Origin: Segetibacter sp.
Lineage (GTDB): Bacteria > Bacteroidota > Bacteroidia > Chitinophagales > Chitinophagaceae
Assembly: GCF_025963695.1 (NCBI RefSeq)
Contig: NZ_JAOQAH010000040.1
Location: forward strand, 57,374 to 121,373
Direction: 5' to 3'
Length of the DNA: 64,000 nt
The notes below the pieces were generated by a model. It saw nothing but the letters and a program-made list of their open reading frames with translations. It had not been told where the DNA came from and searched no databases. Shown here one piece after another: positions 26,857 to 37,030 of this stretch (position 1 is its first letter; each line of letters begins with the position of its first letter). Both the position numbers and the translations under genes were made by a program.

Positions 26857-28407
26857 CTATTTCCGGCTACCTAAAAACATAATAATTGCAGCTCTTATAT
26901 CAGACTTTGGATTTGTAATTGCAGTTTCAGCAGGATAAACTTTCACTACACCGGGGTTTGTTTCATTTAAGAAACCAAGGTTTGCTTCTTTCCCACTCAG
27001 CAAAAATTCTGTTACTGCTACCCTGTAAGTTTTGTTTGGATTAATTGTTTGATTATTGACACTAAAAGAATTTACCGCATTATTATACACAACCGATCGA
27101 AACTGTAAAAAGCCACCGTTATTCTTATTCTTTAATCCGGCCTGCAATACCTGCAACAGTAAATCTCCTTTCATATCAACTTCCCTGATACCTCCGCCAA
27201 AAGGTAAGGTGCGTATGATATCGTACTGGGTGACAGGCGGAGTTAAAATGTCATCTAAGCGAATGGAACCCGAATTAAATAACACAACATCAGCCTGCGG
27301 ACATGCATAAGCCATAGCTGCTGTAACCAGGCTGGTTAAATTGGTTGATTTAGAACGAGTTTCGGTTTCGCGCCCATCTAGCTTTTCCCCTGATTGAATA
27401 ACCACCTTCTCGGCATCAAAACCCAGGGATGCATAATTTTCCTGCGCAATTTTTTTCCACTTTTGAACAATAGTGTTTGTATTGCTGTCTGGCGCAATTC
27501 CTTCATTTATGTATGTAAGATGGGGCCTGGGAACCTTAAAATGGTGTTTTTTTTTATCGATATTTAGTTTTACGACATAAGCAGAACGTGCATTCGAATG
27601 GGCCTTAGTAATATAAATATTCCCGGTTTTACTAAATACGCCTGAATGTTCGTGCCCTCCGAGAATAGCTGCAAGACCAGGAAGTTCTTTAGCAAGAGAC
27701 ATGTCATCTTTTACAGTCAGGTGCGTTATTGCTACTACCGCATCAACTGAATCTTTTATTTTATTGTAAGCTTCTTTTGCACTGCTTATCGGATCTTTAT
27801 AATAAACAAAATCAGCAGGATTAGAGGGTAGGGTAAGACCGATAAAACCGATCCTGGCCGTTGTACCGTCGTTGTCTTTTACTGACATTATATGGGTTTC
27901 CGGAAAGGGCTTTTCATTAGTACGACCTGTTCTGGTGAAGGGAACAATAGAGTCCTTTACTTTATGAAACGTATTGGTTGAAACCCAAAAAAAGCCCGAT
28001 TCATTTATGCGGTCCTGCAATTCCATTTCAGCTATGTCAAATTCATGATTTCCAAATACTACGATATCCATTCCTGCAGCGTTCATTGTCTCTACCATCT
28101 GCGCTCCCCTAATTCTCTTTCCCTGGTATTGCAAACTATTATAAACAGAAGGACTGAGGAAATCCCCAGACATAATTAGAAACGTGTTTGGATTGCGTTG
28201 CTTATATTGTTTTTTTAGTGTTGCTACACGAGCCATTCCTCCCTCTTTGCCACCAGCTATTGGAGCAATCTCGTACACATCATTTACCTGCACAAACACT
28301 ACTTCAATTTTCCCATCGTCTTTTATTGCAGCAGAATTTCGTGCAGTTTTACACGAAGCATTAACGAATAATGTTGTAAGACAAAGCAGTCTAATCAATT
28401 TTATCAT
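26857..28407 (-). CDS. Bifunctional UDP-sugar hydrolase/5'-nucleotidase family lipoprotein
   Basis: 516 residues with a lipobox (NASC, Cys at 19), so it is likely anchored to a membrane facing the periplasm. The metallophosphoesterase core has GDFLSPS, FGNHEFD and GGHEHSG. The first motif reads VNDVYE where most relatives have a DxH; a Tyr takes the place of the His, which I believe is a recurring variant in this branch. The C-terminal 5'-nucleotidase domain has NSGSIRLDD and GGFLQF. It likely scavenges phosphate and nucleosides from external nucleotides. Confidence 0.88.
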   Translation of the reverse strand: MIKLIRLLCLTTLFVNASCKTARNSAAIKDDGKIEVVFVQVNDVYEIAPIAGGKEGGMARVATLKKQYKQRNPNTFLIMSGDFLSPSVYNSLQYQGKRIRGAQMVETMNAAGMDIVVFGNHEFDIAEMELQDRINESGFFWVSTNTFHKVKDSIVPFTRTGRTNEKPFPETHIMSVKDNDGTTARIGFIGLTLPSNPADFVYYKDPISSAKEAYNKIKDSVDAVVAITHLTVKDDMSLAKELPGLAAILGGHEHSGVFSKTGNIYITKAHSNARSAYVVKLNIDKKKHHFKVPRPHLTYINEGIAPDSNTNTIVQKWKKIAQENYASLGFDAEKVVIQSGEKLDGRETETRSKSTNLTSLVTAAMAYACPQADVVLFNSGSIRLDDILTPPVTQYDIIRTLPFGGGIREVDMKGDLLLQVLQAGLKNKNNGGFLQFRSVVYNNAVNSFSVNNQTINPNKTYRVAVTEFLLSGKEANLGFLNETNPGVVKVYPAETAITNPKSDIRAAIIMFLGSRK

Positions 28408-28525
28408 AAACCATATTATTGAGGCTAATGTAACTAAGAAGAATGTTTATAGCAAACTATGTAATAGAAATAGACAACGAATTTGTCGTTTCGCATCCCG
28501 GTTAATTGTACATGGCGAAGCAGTA

Positions 28526-31500
28526 TTACTCGATTATTATTTTCTCATTTGAAGCTCCCTTTTCTGTTGTCAGGGTTAGGATGTAGAGACCTTTACCAAG
28601 TCCTTTGACAGGTATTTCAAACTCTTCCCCGGCGTTTACAAATCCGGCGTTTCTTTTATAAATGAGTTTGCCGGAAGCATCAGACAGCGCTATAATTAGT
28701 TGCTTTGCTTCATTCGATACACGCACTGTACTTTTACTAATTGCGGGGTTTGGATAGATAATGAAATCGGAACCCGGAACTTGAAAGTCAATTTTTACAA
28801 TTTTTGAATAACTGTACTTCCCGTCTTTATCTACCTGTTTTAACCTGTAGTAATTACCTCCCGGGTAAGGCTTCAAATCATTCAAAAGATATTGCTGCAA
28901 TCCTGAAGCGTTACGCGCTTCGATTCTTCCCGTATAACTGAATAAAATTCCATCAATACTTTTCTCTACTTCATAGTATTTGTTATTTATTTCATTAGAA
29001 ACAAACCATTTTAGTAGTACCGTGTTGCCTGAGCTTTTAGTTGCAGTAAAAGAAAGCCAGTTAACAGGAAGGGCCGATACCTCGTAAGTGCAAATCTTAA
29101 GACCCCAGCCATTTAAAGTGCCGCCATCGGCATCATAAGAATCTATTACTTCCAGTTTCCATGTTCCTGTGCTGTTTTCATTGTTGAATGCCGATAAAGA
29201 CAAACTTGGTTTACTTGTTTTACCCCCAATGATGGGGCAACTTAATGCGTCGGACGCTTGATCATCGAAACTTAAATCGAAGTTGAGGTCGCTGTCGCAA
29301 ACTCTTCGGAACAATTCAACTTTAGTATTCGAAGGGCTTATAAGGTTAATAGTCAGGTCTCCAACGTACGAGTGAGTTCCTTTTAAACCTACCACGTTTA
29401 TATCCTGGATTATGCCGCCTGCAGGAATGTGTAAAGTGGATGTAATGGTATTGGCAACAACATCAATAGTTATAGGAAGGTTTTTACTATAAACAATATC
29501 GCTACATACTATTGCAGATGTTTTAAATAATGTGCTGGTGGAAGCAGGTCCGGCACCACATAAATTGTGCGGAACGACTTTCCAGTAATATTGACTATTA
29601 GCCATTAAAGGTGTAGTAAGCGTATAGTTTGAAGTTGTAATACTATCTATGGTTTGAATATTTGTGGCAAAATTTGATGAAGTTGAAATATGTAAAGTGT
29701 AATACTGAGCGTCACTGGTAGGTTGCCAGCTAAAGGATGCCAAAACAGCTGTGCCTATTGCGCTGTTTGCTGGTGTTGTGTTTACAGCAACTTTTGTTGG
29801 TGTACCAATAACGAATTGAATTACCCTTGATTTAACAACCGACCCTGCAGTTCCGGTGATAGTAATATTATAAATTCCTGCCGGAATATTTCCCTTTATT
29901 GTAATGGAATCATTTGAGCCGGGGGTAAGGGGATTAGTACCAAAAGAAACTGTAGAACCGGCAGGATTTCCTGATGCAGAAAGCGTAATAGGAGTTGCAA
30001 ATTTATTAAGTGAGCTTGTATTGATAACGGTTGCTACTGTTGTGTTGCTACAAGCAGCAACGGTGAGTGGATTACTAAACGTAAACCCAGGTTCAGTAGT
30101 AGCTTTTATGGTAAAGTTGACATTTGAAATATCAAAGAAAATATTTCCGACTGAAGTTACTCGTACCCTCGCATTGCTGGTAATGTTATTAGGAACCACT
30201 ATTTCCTCTAGCCCGTCATTAGGAGTATTTGACAATAAAGTAATAGGAAAAGTCAACCCTCCATCAATAGAAAGCTCAATATTTACATGTGAGCAATTAA
30301 CAGGGGCAAGATTGGTTTTTGAGACATCCCATGTAATGGTGCTGAACGAACCAACGTCCCAGGTGGTGGCAGTATTAGGAGCCGTTACCACGAAAGGACC
30401 AGCATTGCCGTCTACAGTAATATTTGCTTCATCAGAACAAACGCCACCCCCTCCTGCCCGGTTGTCGCGTGCTGTTAACCTGAAATTCATGGCCCTGGCA
30501 TAAGAAGGCATTACTTCTCCCATAGTAGTAGTGTTATTTACGATGTCACTCAATTGAGGAAAATATCTTTTTGGTAAAGTAACAGGTGTAAAAGACCTGA
30601 AAATGGGCGCATTCCCTGTTGGTTTATTCCAGTCGCCGAAAGCAGCTCCGACATTTACCTGTTCCCAGCTATAAGTGAGCGGATCTCCATCAGCGTCAGA
30701 GGCAGTGCCGGTTAGCGCAAAGGGAGTTGACTTTGGAATAATATAGTCTATGCCTGCACTAACGGTAGGCGGTCTATTACCTGTTGCAATTTGTACCGCA
30801 CATCCGCTTCCACTAGCGGAATTAATATAAGCAGTTATCTGATCGAAACTGATTGCATGAAAATAAGGTAAGGTATGGGGCTGCAAATTATTTATTGCAT
30901 TACATATACCGGCATAAGCCATTATAGTGGAACCGCTACCAGGCTCGGCGTTTGTAGTGGCTGAACCGTTATTGCCTCCACAATTACCGGTAGCGGCATT
31001 AAAAGTATGTTGGGCGCCAAACTGGTGACCAATTTCGTGGGCAACGTAATCAATATTATAAGCATCCCCGGTTGGTTGAGGGCTTCCTGTTACGCCACGC
31101 GCTTTTACACCGTTGTTGCAAACTACTCCCACGCCCGCAGATCCACCGGCACCGGTACTAAACGTATGACCAACGTCGTAGTTTGCAGCGCCAATTAATG
31201 AGTCTATTACCTTTTGGCTTTCATTAATAAGTGTTGCCGCGTTGTTGTTTCCAACAAAAAATTGTGAGGCTGAGTCTGTAAAAAGAATTTTGTTATTATT
31301 GCCTACAAGTACCATTCGTATACCTACTTCATTTTCATACACTGCATCAACCCTGTTTACGGTTGTTACAATGGCTGATAAAGCCTGCGATGGCGTAACC
31401 TGCCTTCCGCCAACTGCCACTGCGTATTGCCATGTACATGCTACTGCAAGCCGATATTTTCTTAGCGTTCCACCTATGCAGGTGGCAGCATTAGTACGTT

Positions 31501-32083
31501 GAGCAGTCGATGAGTTATGTAAGCCAACTGCATTTAAACCGGACGCGTCTTCTATTAAAGACATTTTTGCGGGCAAATCTTTTTTATAATAAGAAACATA
31601 ATCCACTACGCTACCGTTGGCATAGGGGTCAATAAAAACAGCACCGTTTATTTGAGAAAGTATCATGGCGTGAAAGCCGAGGTCTGTCCAATCTATTTTG
31701 ATTATTGCGTACGGATCGTCAATACCTTGTCCACCATAAGTTTTAATGTTTGAAAATTTAGTTGCAAGCCTCTGTTCCATTATAGAGGTTTCTACAATTG
31801 TAAATCTTTTTGACGTTCCGTCTGGCATTGGAAACAGCATTACAAAAGGCGCAGCTTTTGCTGTTTCTGTAAATTCTATTGGAGTTATTCGTAAGGCCGA
31901 AATAAGGCTTGCTGTATCCAAACGAAGTGTACGATATTGTTTGGGTAAACTTAACTGAGGATTACGCTTTATTGCAATGGCTGCTTCAGACTCATCGGTC
32001 CAAAAATTTCTTTGTGCAGAAACAGTGCAGGAAATTGTTAATAGTAGGATGAGTAACTGAAATGGTCGTGCGGTATTTTTCAT
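28526..32083 (-). CDS. T9SS-secreted reprolysin-like zinc metalloprotease, multidomain
   Basis: 1185 residues. A signal peptide (about 1-23) and propeptide-like region precede a metzincin domain with the zinc motif HEIGHQFGAQH near 347-357. Next come a PKD/cadherin-like segment (RPPTVSAGIDY, about 435-480), Ig-like repeats, a fibronectin-type III domain (about 770-850) and a proprotein convertase P-domain (about 870-1000, GTHSYVGDLTINLISP to GTWKLEVIDSYD). The C-terminus is a T9SS type A sorting domain (FIIYPNP near 1100, ending EKIIIE). It is secreted through the type IX pathway and may remain on the surface or be released. The substrate is unknown. Confidence 0.9.
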   Translation of the reverse strand: MKNTARPFQLLILLLTISCTVSAQRNFWTDESEAAIAIKRNPQLSLPKQYRTLRLDTASLISALRITPIEFTETAKAAPFVMLFPMPDGTSKRFTIVETSIMEQRLATKFSNIKTYGGQGIDDPYAIIKIDWTDLGFHAMILSQINGAVFIDPYANGSVVDYVSYYKKDLPAKMSLIEDASGLNAVGLHNSSTAQRTNAATCIGGTLRKYRLAVACTWQYAVAVGGRQVTPSQALSAIVTTVNRVDAVYENEVGIRMVLVGNNNKILFTDSASQFFVGNNNAATLINESQKVIDSLIGAANYDVGHTFSTGAGGSAGVGVVCNNGVKARGVTGSPQPTGDAYNIDYVAHEIGHQFGAQHTFNAATGNCGGNNGSATTNAEPGSGSTIMAYAGICNAINNLQPHTLPYFHAISFDQITAYINSASGSGCAVQIATGNRPPTVSAGIDYIIPKSTPFALTGTASDADGDPLTYSWEQVNVGAAFGDWNKPTGNAPIFRSFTPVTLPKRYFPQLSDIVNNTTTMGEVMPSYARAMNFRLTARDNRAGGGGVCSDEANITVDGNAGPFVVTAPNTATTWDVGSFSTITWDVSKTNLAPVNCSHVNIELSIDGGLTFPITLLSNTPNDGLEEIVVPNNITSNARVRVTSVGNIFFDISNVNFTIKATTEPGFTFSNPLTVAACSNTTVATVINTSSLNKFATPITLSASGNPAGSTVSFGTNPLTPGSNDSITIKGNIPAGIYNITITGTAGSVVKSRVIQFVIGTPTKVAVNTTPANSAIGTAVLASFSWQPTSDAQYYTLHISTSSNFATNIQTIDSITTSNYTLTTPLMANSQYYWKVVPHNLCGAGPASTSTLFKTSAIVCSDIVYSKNLPITIDVVANTITSTLHIPAGGIIQDINVVGLKGTHSYVGDLTINLISPSNTKVELFRRVCDSDLNFDLSFDDQASDALSCPIIGGKTSKPSLSLSAFNNENSTGTWKLEVIDSYDADGGTLNGWGLKICTYEVSALPVNWLSFTATKSSGNTVLLKWFVSNEINNKYYEVEKSIDGILFSYTGRIEARNASGLQQYLLNDLKPYPGGNYYRLKQVDKDGKYSYSKIVKIDFQVPGSDFIIYPNPAISKSTVRVSNEAKQLIIALSDASGKLIYKRNAGFVNAGEEFEIPVKGLGKGLYILTLTTEKGASNEKIIIE

Positions 32084-32266
32084 ATAAGCTGGTTAGGCAA
32101 TATGAATTAACGAATATGACGAGCGCTTCAGTATTTAATGCTCCAATTATTTGCAGCAGTTACTGTAAAATTGATTTAACCGGTCTTGGTTTTTCCCTGA
32201 ATCTTTTTAACGCTTTTAGTTAGCGATAAACAATTTATCTTCGCTTCCCAATAAAAACGAGATAAA

Positions 32267-32605
32267 ATGAAGAAAATATCTGTTGTGTGCCTTGCCGGTT
32301 TATTGTTTTTTACTGCTTGTGAAAACGGCGGTTCTTCTACTGTTGGATCTTATGAAAAAGAGGAAACATCCTCTTCAGAAAAAAGCGAAAGTGGATCTGA
32401 AGGGCATGGTGGACAAGTAAAAGAAAGTAAGGGGCATGAAAGTACAGAACACGAAAGTGCAGAACACCAGACATCACAGGGAGCAACTACTGATACAACA
32501 GTACCAACCTCTGGTGGTGCACGAGAGGGAGCATTGGGTGCAGAAATAAAAACGGGTGCAAATGTTCGTGTTGATACTACCAACATGGTTAAACCACGCC
32601 CTTAA
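32267..32605 (+). CDS. Small low-complexity lipoprotein
   Basis: 112 residues with a lipobox (FFTAC, Cys at 19). The mature part is almost all Ser, Glu, Gly, His and Lys (HESTEHESAEHQTS) and is likely disordered. Clustered His could bind metal, but this is speculative. A TATCTTCG box is at 32236. I know no named family for it. A hairpin follows at 32644. Confidence 0.7.
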   Translation: MKKISVVCLAGLLFFTACENGGSSTVGSYEKEETSSSEKSESGSEGHGGQVKESKGHESTEHESAEHQTSQGATTDTTVPTSGGAREGALGAEIKTGANVRVDTTNMVKPRP

Positions 32606-32643
32606 AGCAAAGCTTACTTAAGAGATTACCAGGTTTAATAAGT

Positions 32644-32697
32644 AAATAGAGTTTATGTAAAGATTAGTTCAAAACTTACTTCACATAAACTCTATTT
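32644..32697. terminator. Terminator-like inverted repeat after the lipoprotein
   Basis: AAATAGAGTTTATGT pairs with ACATAAACTCTATTT across a loop of about 22 bases. There is no strong T tract, so it is a hairpin of uncertain strength between convergent genes. Confidence 0.55.
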
Positions 32698-32747
32698 GCG
32701 TGTTATTAGAAAAAGGTTGAAAACAGCTCCATAGAACTTTGCGGATG

Positions 32748-32767
32748 AACGGAGCGTCGCAACAATG
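32748..32767 (-). repeat. Dispersed intergenic element, subfamily A
   Basis: On the minus strand it reads CATTGTTGCGACGCTCCGTT, identical to the copy at 18431. It lies between convergent genes. Confidence 0.85.
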
Positions 32768-32802
32768 ACTAGCCGAAGTGCCAATGCTGGTTACATAAAC
32801 TC

Positions 32803-33852
32803 CTACCGGCTTTCTTTATAATGAACTTCACTCAGCTCTCTTAATTTTTCTGCAGCCCATTCGGCAGTAACGTCTCTTTGAGGATTTGCAAGCATTTCGT
32901 AACCCACCATAAATTTCTTAACAGTTGCAGACCTTAATAGCGGTGGATAGAAATGCATGTGCCAATGCCATTCGGGGTGATCTCCATCATTAACGGGCGC
33001 CTGGTGTAAACCAGCGGAGTAAGGAAACGGGATTTCGAAAAGATTGTCATACTTAGCTGTCAGCTTTTTAAGAATTTGTGCATAAGCCTGTTTTTCGTCA
33101 TTGGTAAACTGCAATAGGTTTGTAAAATGTCGTTTGCTTACAATCATGGTTTCATACGGCCACACCGCCCAAAAGGGTACCAGCGCTACAAAATGTTCAT
33201 TCTCCAATACAATCCTTTCTTTCTGCTCCAGCTCAAGCTGCAGATAGTCGCTTAATAAGCTCTTTCCGTTTTCTTCGAAATATTTCTTTTGCTGGCTTGT
33301 TTCCTTCGCGATTTCTAAGGGAATTGATGAGCTTGCCCAAATCTGGCCATGCGGATGAGGATTGCTAGACCCCATTACTTCACCTTTATTTTCAAAGATT
33401 TGTACATATTTAATAGTTGGATCAGCGGCTATACTTTTAAACTCTTCGCTCCATACATCAATCACTTTCTCGATACCTTCTACAGACAATCGCGGCAGCG
33501 TTAGGCTGTGATCGGGTGAAAAGCTAAGCACCTTACAAATACCCTTTTCGCTTTTAGCAGAAAGCAGTCCATTAATGTTAAAAGAGCCATCAGGCGTATC
33601 TGTAAGCAGGGCAGAGTAGTCGTTTGTAAAAACAAAAGAGTCCACGTAATCAGGGTTAACACTTCCGTCTGCCCTCGTATTACCGGGACAGAGGTAACAC
33701 TTGGGATCATAGGAAGGACGATCGTCAGGAGCTAGCGTTTCCACTTTACCTTGCCAGGGCCTTTTGGTGCGGTGTGGTGATACCAATATCCAATCTCCGG
33801 TTAAAATATTTAGTCTTGTGTGTGGGTGTTCTTTTACATTAAATGCTTCCAT
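32803..33852 (-). CDS. galT: UDP-glucose--hexose-1-phosphate uridylyltransferase
   Basis: The Leloir pathway step that moves UMP between glucose-1-P and galactose-1-P. The catalytic His is in the HPH triad of GSSNPHPHGQIWA. The N-terminal RLNILTGDWILVSPHRTKRPWQG and zinc Cys pair CYLC are in place. It is 349 residues, normal for the family. No galK or galM is adjacent, so the pathway is split on the chromosome. It is divergent from the GH43 gene at 34062, suggesting shared sugar use but no proof. Confidence 0.95.
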   Translation of the reverse strand: MEAFNVKEHPHTRLNILTGDWILVSPHRTKRPWQGKVETLAPDDRPSYDPKCYLCPGNTRADGSVNPDYVDSFVFTNDYSALLTDTPDGSFNINGLLSAKSEKGICKVLSFSPDHSLTLPRLSVEGIEKVIDVWSEEFKSIAADPTIKYVQIFENKGEVMGSSNPHPHGQIWASSSIPLEIAKETSQQKKYFEENGKSLLSDYLQLELEQKERIVLENEHFVALVPFWAVWPYETMIVSKRHFTNLLQFTNDEKQAYAQILKKLTAKYDNLFEIPFPYSAGLHQAPVNDGDHPEWHWHMHFYPPLLRSATVKKFMVGYEMLANPQRDVTAEWAAEKLRELSEVHYKESR

Positions 33853-34061
33853 ACGTATAAACTTTTGCTGTTAAAAACAGGTCTGTGTAAGAGAGTAATT
33901 AAAAAATCGTCCCAGCTATAACAAAAGGTAATAAAAGAGCGAAGTTTGCAGTTGCTTTAATATTCAGATCAGGTAAAGCTGAACTTTATTTGATAACTAT
34001 TTAGGCGAAACAGCAGGGAATGATTATTGAGCAGCGCAATTACCATAATTATTGAGTATAG

Positions 34062-35729
34062 ATGAAGTTTTTGATTGTATTTTTTCTTTCTGTCTGTGTA
34101 GCATTTGGATCGCATGCACAACAGCTGGTTTTGCCTGGAACAAACCCTGACCCTTCTATTGTAAAAATTGGAGATACCTATTGGGCTAGTGCTACTTCCT
34201 CGAACTGGGTACCGGCTTTCCCTCTTTTATATTCAACCGATCTTATCACATGGAAACAGAAAGGCTACATTTTTAATAAAGTTCCTGAATGGGCCGATTA
34301 CTATTTCTGGGCGCCCGAAATGACCTACGATAAAGGAAGGGTTTATGTGTATTATACCGCGCATAAAAAAAACGGCAATCTATGTGTAGGCGTTGCAAGT
34401 GCGGATCGGCCAGAAGGTCCCTACAAAGACCACGGTCCATTGGTGTGCGAGGAGTTGGGTTCGATAGATGCGTTTCCGATAAGAGATAAAAGCGGCAAAT
34501 TATTTTTAATATGGAAAGAAGATGCTAACAGCGCAGGAGAGCCTACGCCGATATGGGCATGTGAAATGAATGAAGAGAGAACTGCTTTGATCGGCCAAAA
34601 AAAGGAATTATTCAGAAACGACGCAGCCTGGGAGAAGTCGTTGGTAGAAGGAGTTTCCATCATACAGCACAACGAATATTACTACGCATTCTATGCGGCT
34701 GCCGGCTGTTGCGGCTCCGGATGTAGTTACGTGTCGGGAGTGGCGCGGGCAAAAGACATTTTAGGGCCGTGGGAAAAGTATCCAAAAAACCCAATACTGG
34801 TTGATGCCGAAAACTGGATCTGTAAAGGGCATGGAACAGCCATCGAAAAAGATGGTAAATTCTATTTCCTTTATCACGCTTACGATCGCAAGACAAGTGC
34901 GTTTACAGGACGGCAAGGATTATTGCAAGAGTTCACGTTCACAAAGGATCATTGGATAACATTTGTAAATACAAAGAATGATACGCTTACGCGGGAAAAA
35001 ATCTTGACTGATGAGTTTAAGGGTAATAAACTAGATGACATTTGGCAATGGAGTGTTTTTCAGGAAGTAAATTACCAGATGAAAGACGATGTGCTGAGGC
35101 TTTCTGCTTTACATGGTCCGTCCGGAAGTTTTATAGGTCAAAAAATATTGAGTGATAATTACACTGCCACTACATTGGTTAGAACAAAGGAGTCCACTGC
35201 ATCTGCCGGGCTTGCTGCTATAGGAGATGTAGCCGATATGGTGTCTGTTTTTGTTAGAAATAATCAGATAGAAATTTCTAAAGTCAAAGACGGATTTGAG
35301 AGTATACTGGGAATTTATGAAATACCACCGCAAGCCGATAGTGTGTTTTTGCAAATGTGGGTAAGAGACCTCTACCGTATTTCTTTTCTTTATAGCCTTG
35401 ATGGAAAAGATTTTAAAACGTTGAATGAAACACCTGTTAAAGCAACCTTCTTACCTCCATGGGATAACCCGCCGCGGGCTGGCCTTGTTTCAAAAGGCAA
35501 TTTAAATGAACAAGCTGTCTTTGAAAAATTTGTACTTCGGCAAACCATTACCATGTATAGCGGTCAAATCATTTTTGGAAGCCGAAAGTCTATCATCTTA
35601 ATTATTAGTGCTGCAGCCGTAGTCATCTTGCTTGCTTCTATTGTTTTTTTTATTTACAAGAAAAAGCTGAAAAAGAAGCAACTGGTTAAACAAAGAGATA
35701 GAGTTGCAGCGGAGATGATAGATAATTAA
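34062..35729 (+). CDS. Glycoside hydrolase family 43-like protein with a C-terminal membrane anchor
   Basis: 555 residues. The signal peptide ends near AHAQ (about 20). The five-bladed propeller shows the GH43 catalytic set: base Asp 30 (NPDPSIV), Asp 136 (GSIDAFP) and acid Glu 196 (VEGVSII). A beta-sandwich module follows at about 310-490. Residues 508-530 are a strong hydrophobic helix followed by a Lys/Arg-rich tail, a stop-transfer anchor. Family activities are arabinofuranosidase or xylosidase type. Anchoring in the inner membrane is unusual for GH43 enzymes, which are commonly lipoproteins or soluble. Confidence 0.87.
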   Translation: MKFLIVFFLSVCVAFGSHAQQLVLPGTNPDPSIVKIGDTYWASATSSNWVPAFPLLYSTDLITWKQKGYIFNKVPEWADYYFWAPEMTYDKGRVYVYYTAHKKNGNLCVGVASADRPEGPYKDHGPLVCEELGSIDAFPIRDKSGKLFLIWKEDANSAGEPTPIWACEMNEERTALIGQKKELFRNDAAWEKSLVEGVSIIQHNEYYYAFYAAAGCCGSGCSYVSGVARAKDILGPWEKYPKNPILVDAENWICKGHGTAIEKDGKFYFLYHAYDRKTSAFTGRQGLLQEFTFTKDHWITFVNTKNDTLTREKILTDEFKGNKLDDIWQWSVFQEVNYQMKDDVLRLSALHGPSGSFIGQKILSDNYTATTLVRTKESTASAGLAAIGDVADMVSVFVRNNQIEISKVKDGFESILGIYEIPPQADSVFLQMWVRDLYRISFLYSLDGKDFKTLNETPVKATFLPPWDNPPRAGLVSKGNLNEQAVFEKFVLRQTITMYSGQIIFGSRKSIILIISAAAVVILLASIVFFIYKKKLKKKQLVKQRDRVAAEMIDN

Positions 35730-35867
35730 ATTTTTGAAATCTTTAGAAGTATGCTTGCCTGCTTTTAGTAAATGAACCCGGCCGCCAAATATTAATCTTA
35801 ATAAAAGTTATTTAGAAAGGATTATTATCTTTCCTTATTGCTTACAACAAAAGGTCGAAACATCTGT

Positions 35868-36953
35868 ATGAAAAAAATCTTCTTAGCTTCCTCGTTTTTT
35901 ATCGTGGCTTTTACTATAAAGGCGCAGAATGTAATGGATTTCGAAAATTATGACCCGCCTTCCACACTAGTTGTTAATGAACACAGGGTTACAAAAGCTA
36001 AGTTTCCTTTTATTGATATTCATAACCACCAATCAGGTTTGGGGACCAAAAATTTAAGTGCGCTGATTGCTGACATGAACAAGTTGAATATGGCAGTGAT
36101 GATAAATCTTAGTGGGTCTAACGGAACAGTGCTAAAGCAGGCCGTTGATAACACAAGAGCAAATGCACCAAAGCGTTTTATTGTTTTTGCCAATATTAAT
36201 TTCAGCGGTATCGGAGAGAACGGTTGGGAAGATAAGGCAGTCAGGCAATTGGAAGAGGATGTGAAAAATGGAGCAAATGGCTTAAAAATTTTTAAGTCAC
36301 TTGGGTTTTCAGTAAAAGACAATGCCGGCAAAAGAGTTACAGTTGATGATGTGAGACTGGATGCCATTTGGAAAAAATGTGGCGACTTAAAAATTCCTGT
36401 TCTTATTCATACGGCCGATCCAAAATCTTTTTGGGATCCGTTGGATGAGAAGAATGAAAGATGGTTAGAACTTAAAACTCATGCCGGCAGGAAGAGAAGT
36501 GATACCGACCCGGCTCCCTTTGAAGTACTGATACAAGAGCAACACAACATTTTTAAGAAACACCCTAATACCACCTTTATCGCTGCTCACTTTGGATGGT
36601 TTCCAAATGACTTAGCAAGATTGGGTAAACTGCTTGATGAACGACCTAATGTGGTGGTTGAATTCGGAGCGGTCATTGCCGAATTAGGCAGGCAGCCCAA
36701 AGCAGCAAAAGCTTTTTTTACCAAATACCAGGACCGAATTTTATTCGGAAAAGACAGTTGGGTGCCCGAAGAATATGCAACCTACTTCAGGGTATTGGAA
36801 ACAGAAGATGAATACTTTCCATACCATAAAAAATACCATGCTTTTTGGAAAATGTATGGAATGGGATTACCTGACGAAATCTTGAAAAAAGTGTATTACA
36901 AAAATGCCCTGAGAATTGTTCCTAATATTGATGGCACTTTGTTTCCAAAGTAG
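35868..36953 (+). CDS. Secreted amidohydrolase-family (TIM-barrel) protein
   Basis: 361 residues from the ATG at 35868, with a signal peptide MKKIFLASSFFIVAFTIKAQ. The barrel carries the first metal motif IDIHNH, a second His in LIHTAD, a third in AAHFGW and an Asp in LFGKDSW, the pattern of the amidohydrolase_2 (PF04909) group. These are hydrolases or decarboxylases; the substrate is unknown. It follows GH43 by 138 bases on the same strand and may be cotranscribed. Confidence 0.85.
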   Translation: MKKIFLASSFFIVAFTIKAQNVMDFENYDPPSTLVVNEHRVTKAKFPFIDIHNHQSGLGTKNLSALIADMNKLNMAVMINLSGSNGTVLKQAVDNTRANAPKRFIVFANINFSGIGENGWEDKAVRQLEEDVKNGANGLKIFKSLGFSVKDNAGKRVTVDDVRLDAIWKKCGDLKIPVLIHTADPKSFWDPLDEKNERWLELKTHAGRKRSDTDPAPFEVLIQEQHNIFKKHPNTTFIAAHFGWFPNDLARLGKLLDERPNVVVEFGAVIAELGRQPKAAKAFFTKYQDRILFGKDSWVPEEYATYFRVLETEDEYFPYHKKYHAFWKMYGMGLPDEILKKVYYKNALRIVPNIDGTLFPK

Positions 36954-37030
36954 GCTGCTGTTGTTTTTGATAAAGACAAGTGCGGCACACACATGCGTAA
37001 TTATTGCTGTAAAGCCAGGTGCAAAAAGCT

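Noticed and set aside
29904..30503. 199-codon open frame opposite the reprolysin-like protease
   Set aside because: It lies fully antisense to a well-supported coding region, has no family resemblance, and is explained by codon bias of the real gene.
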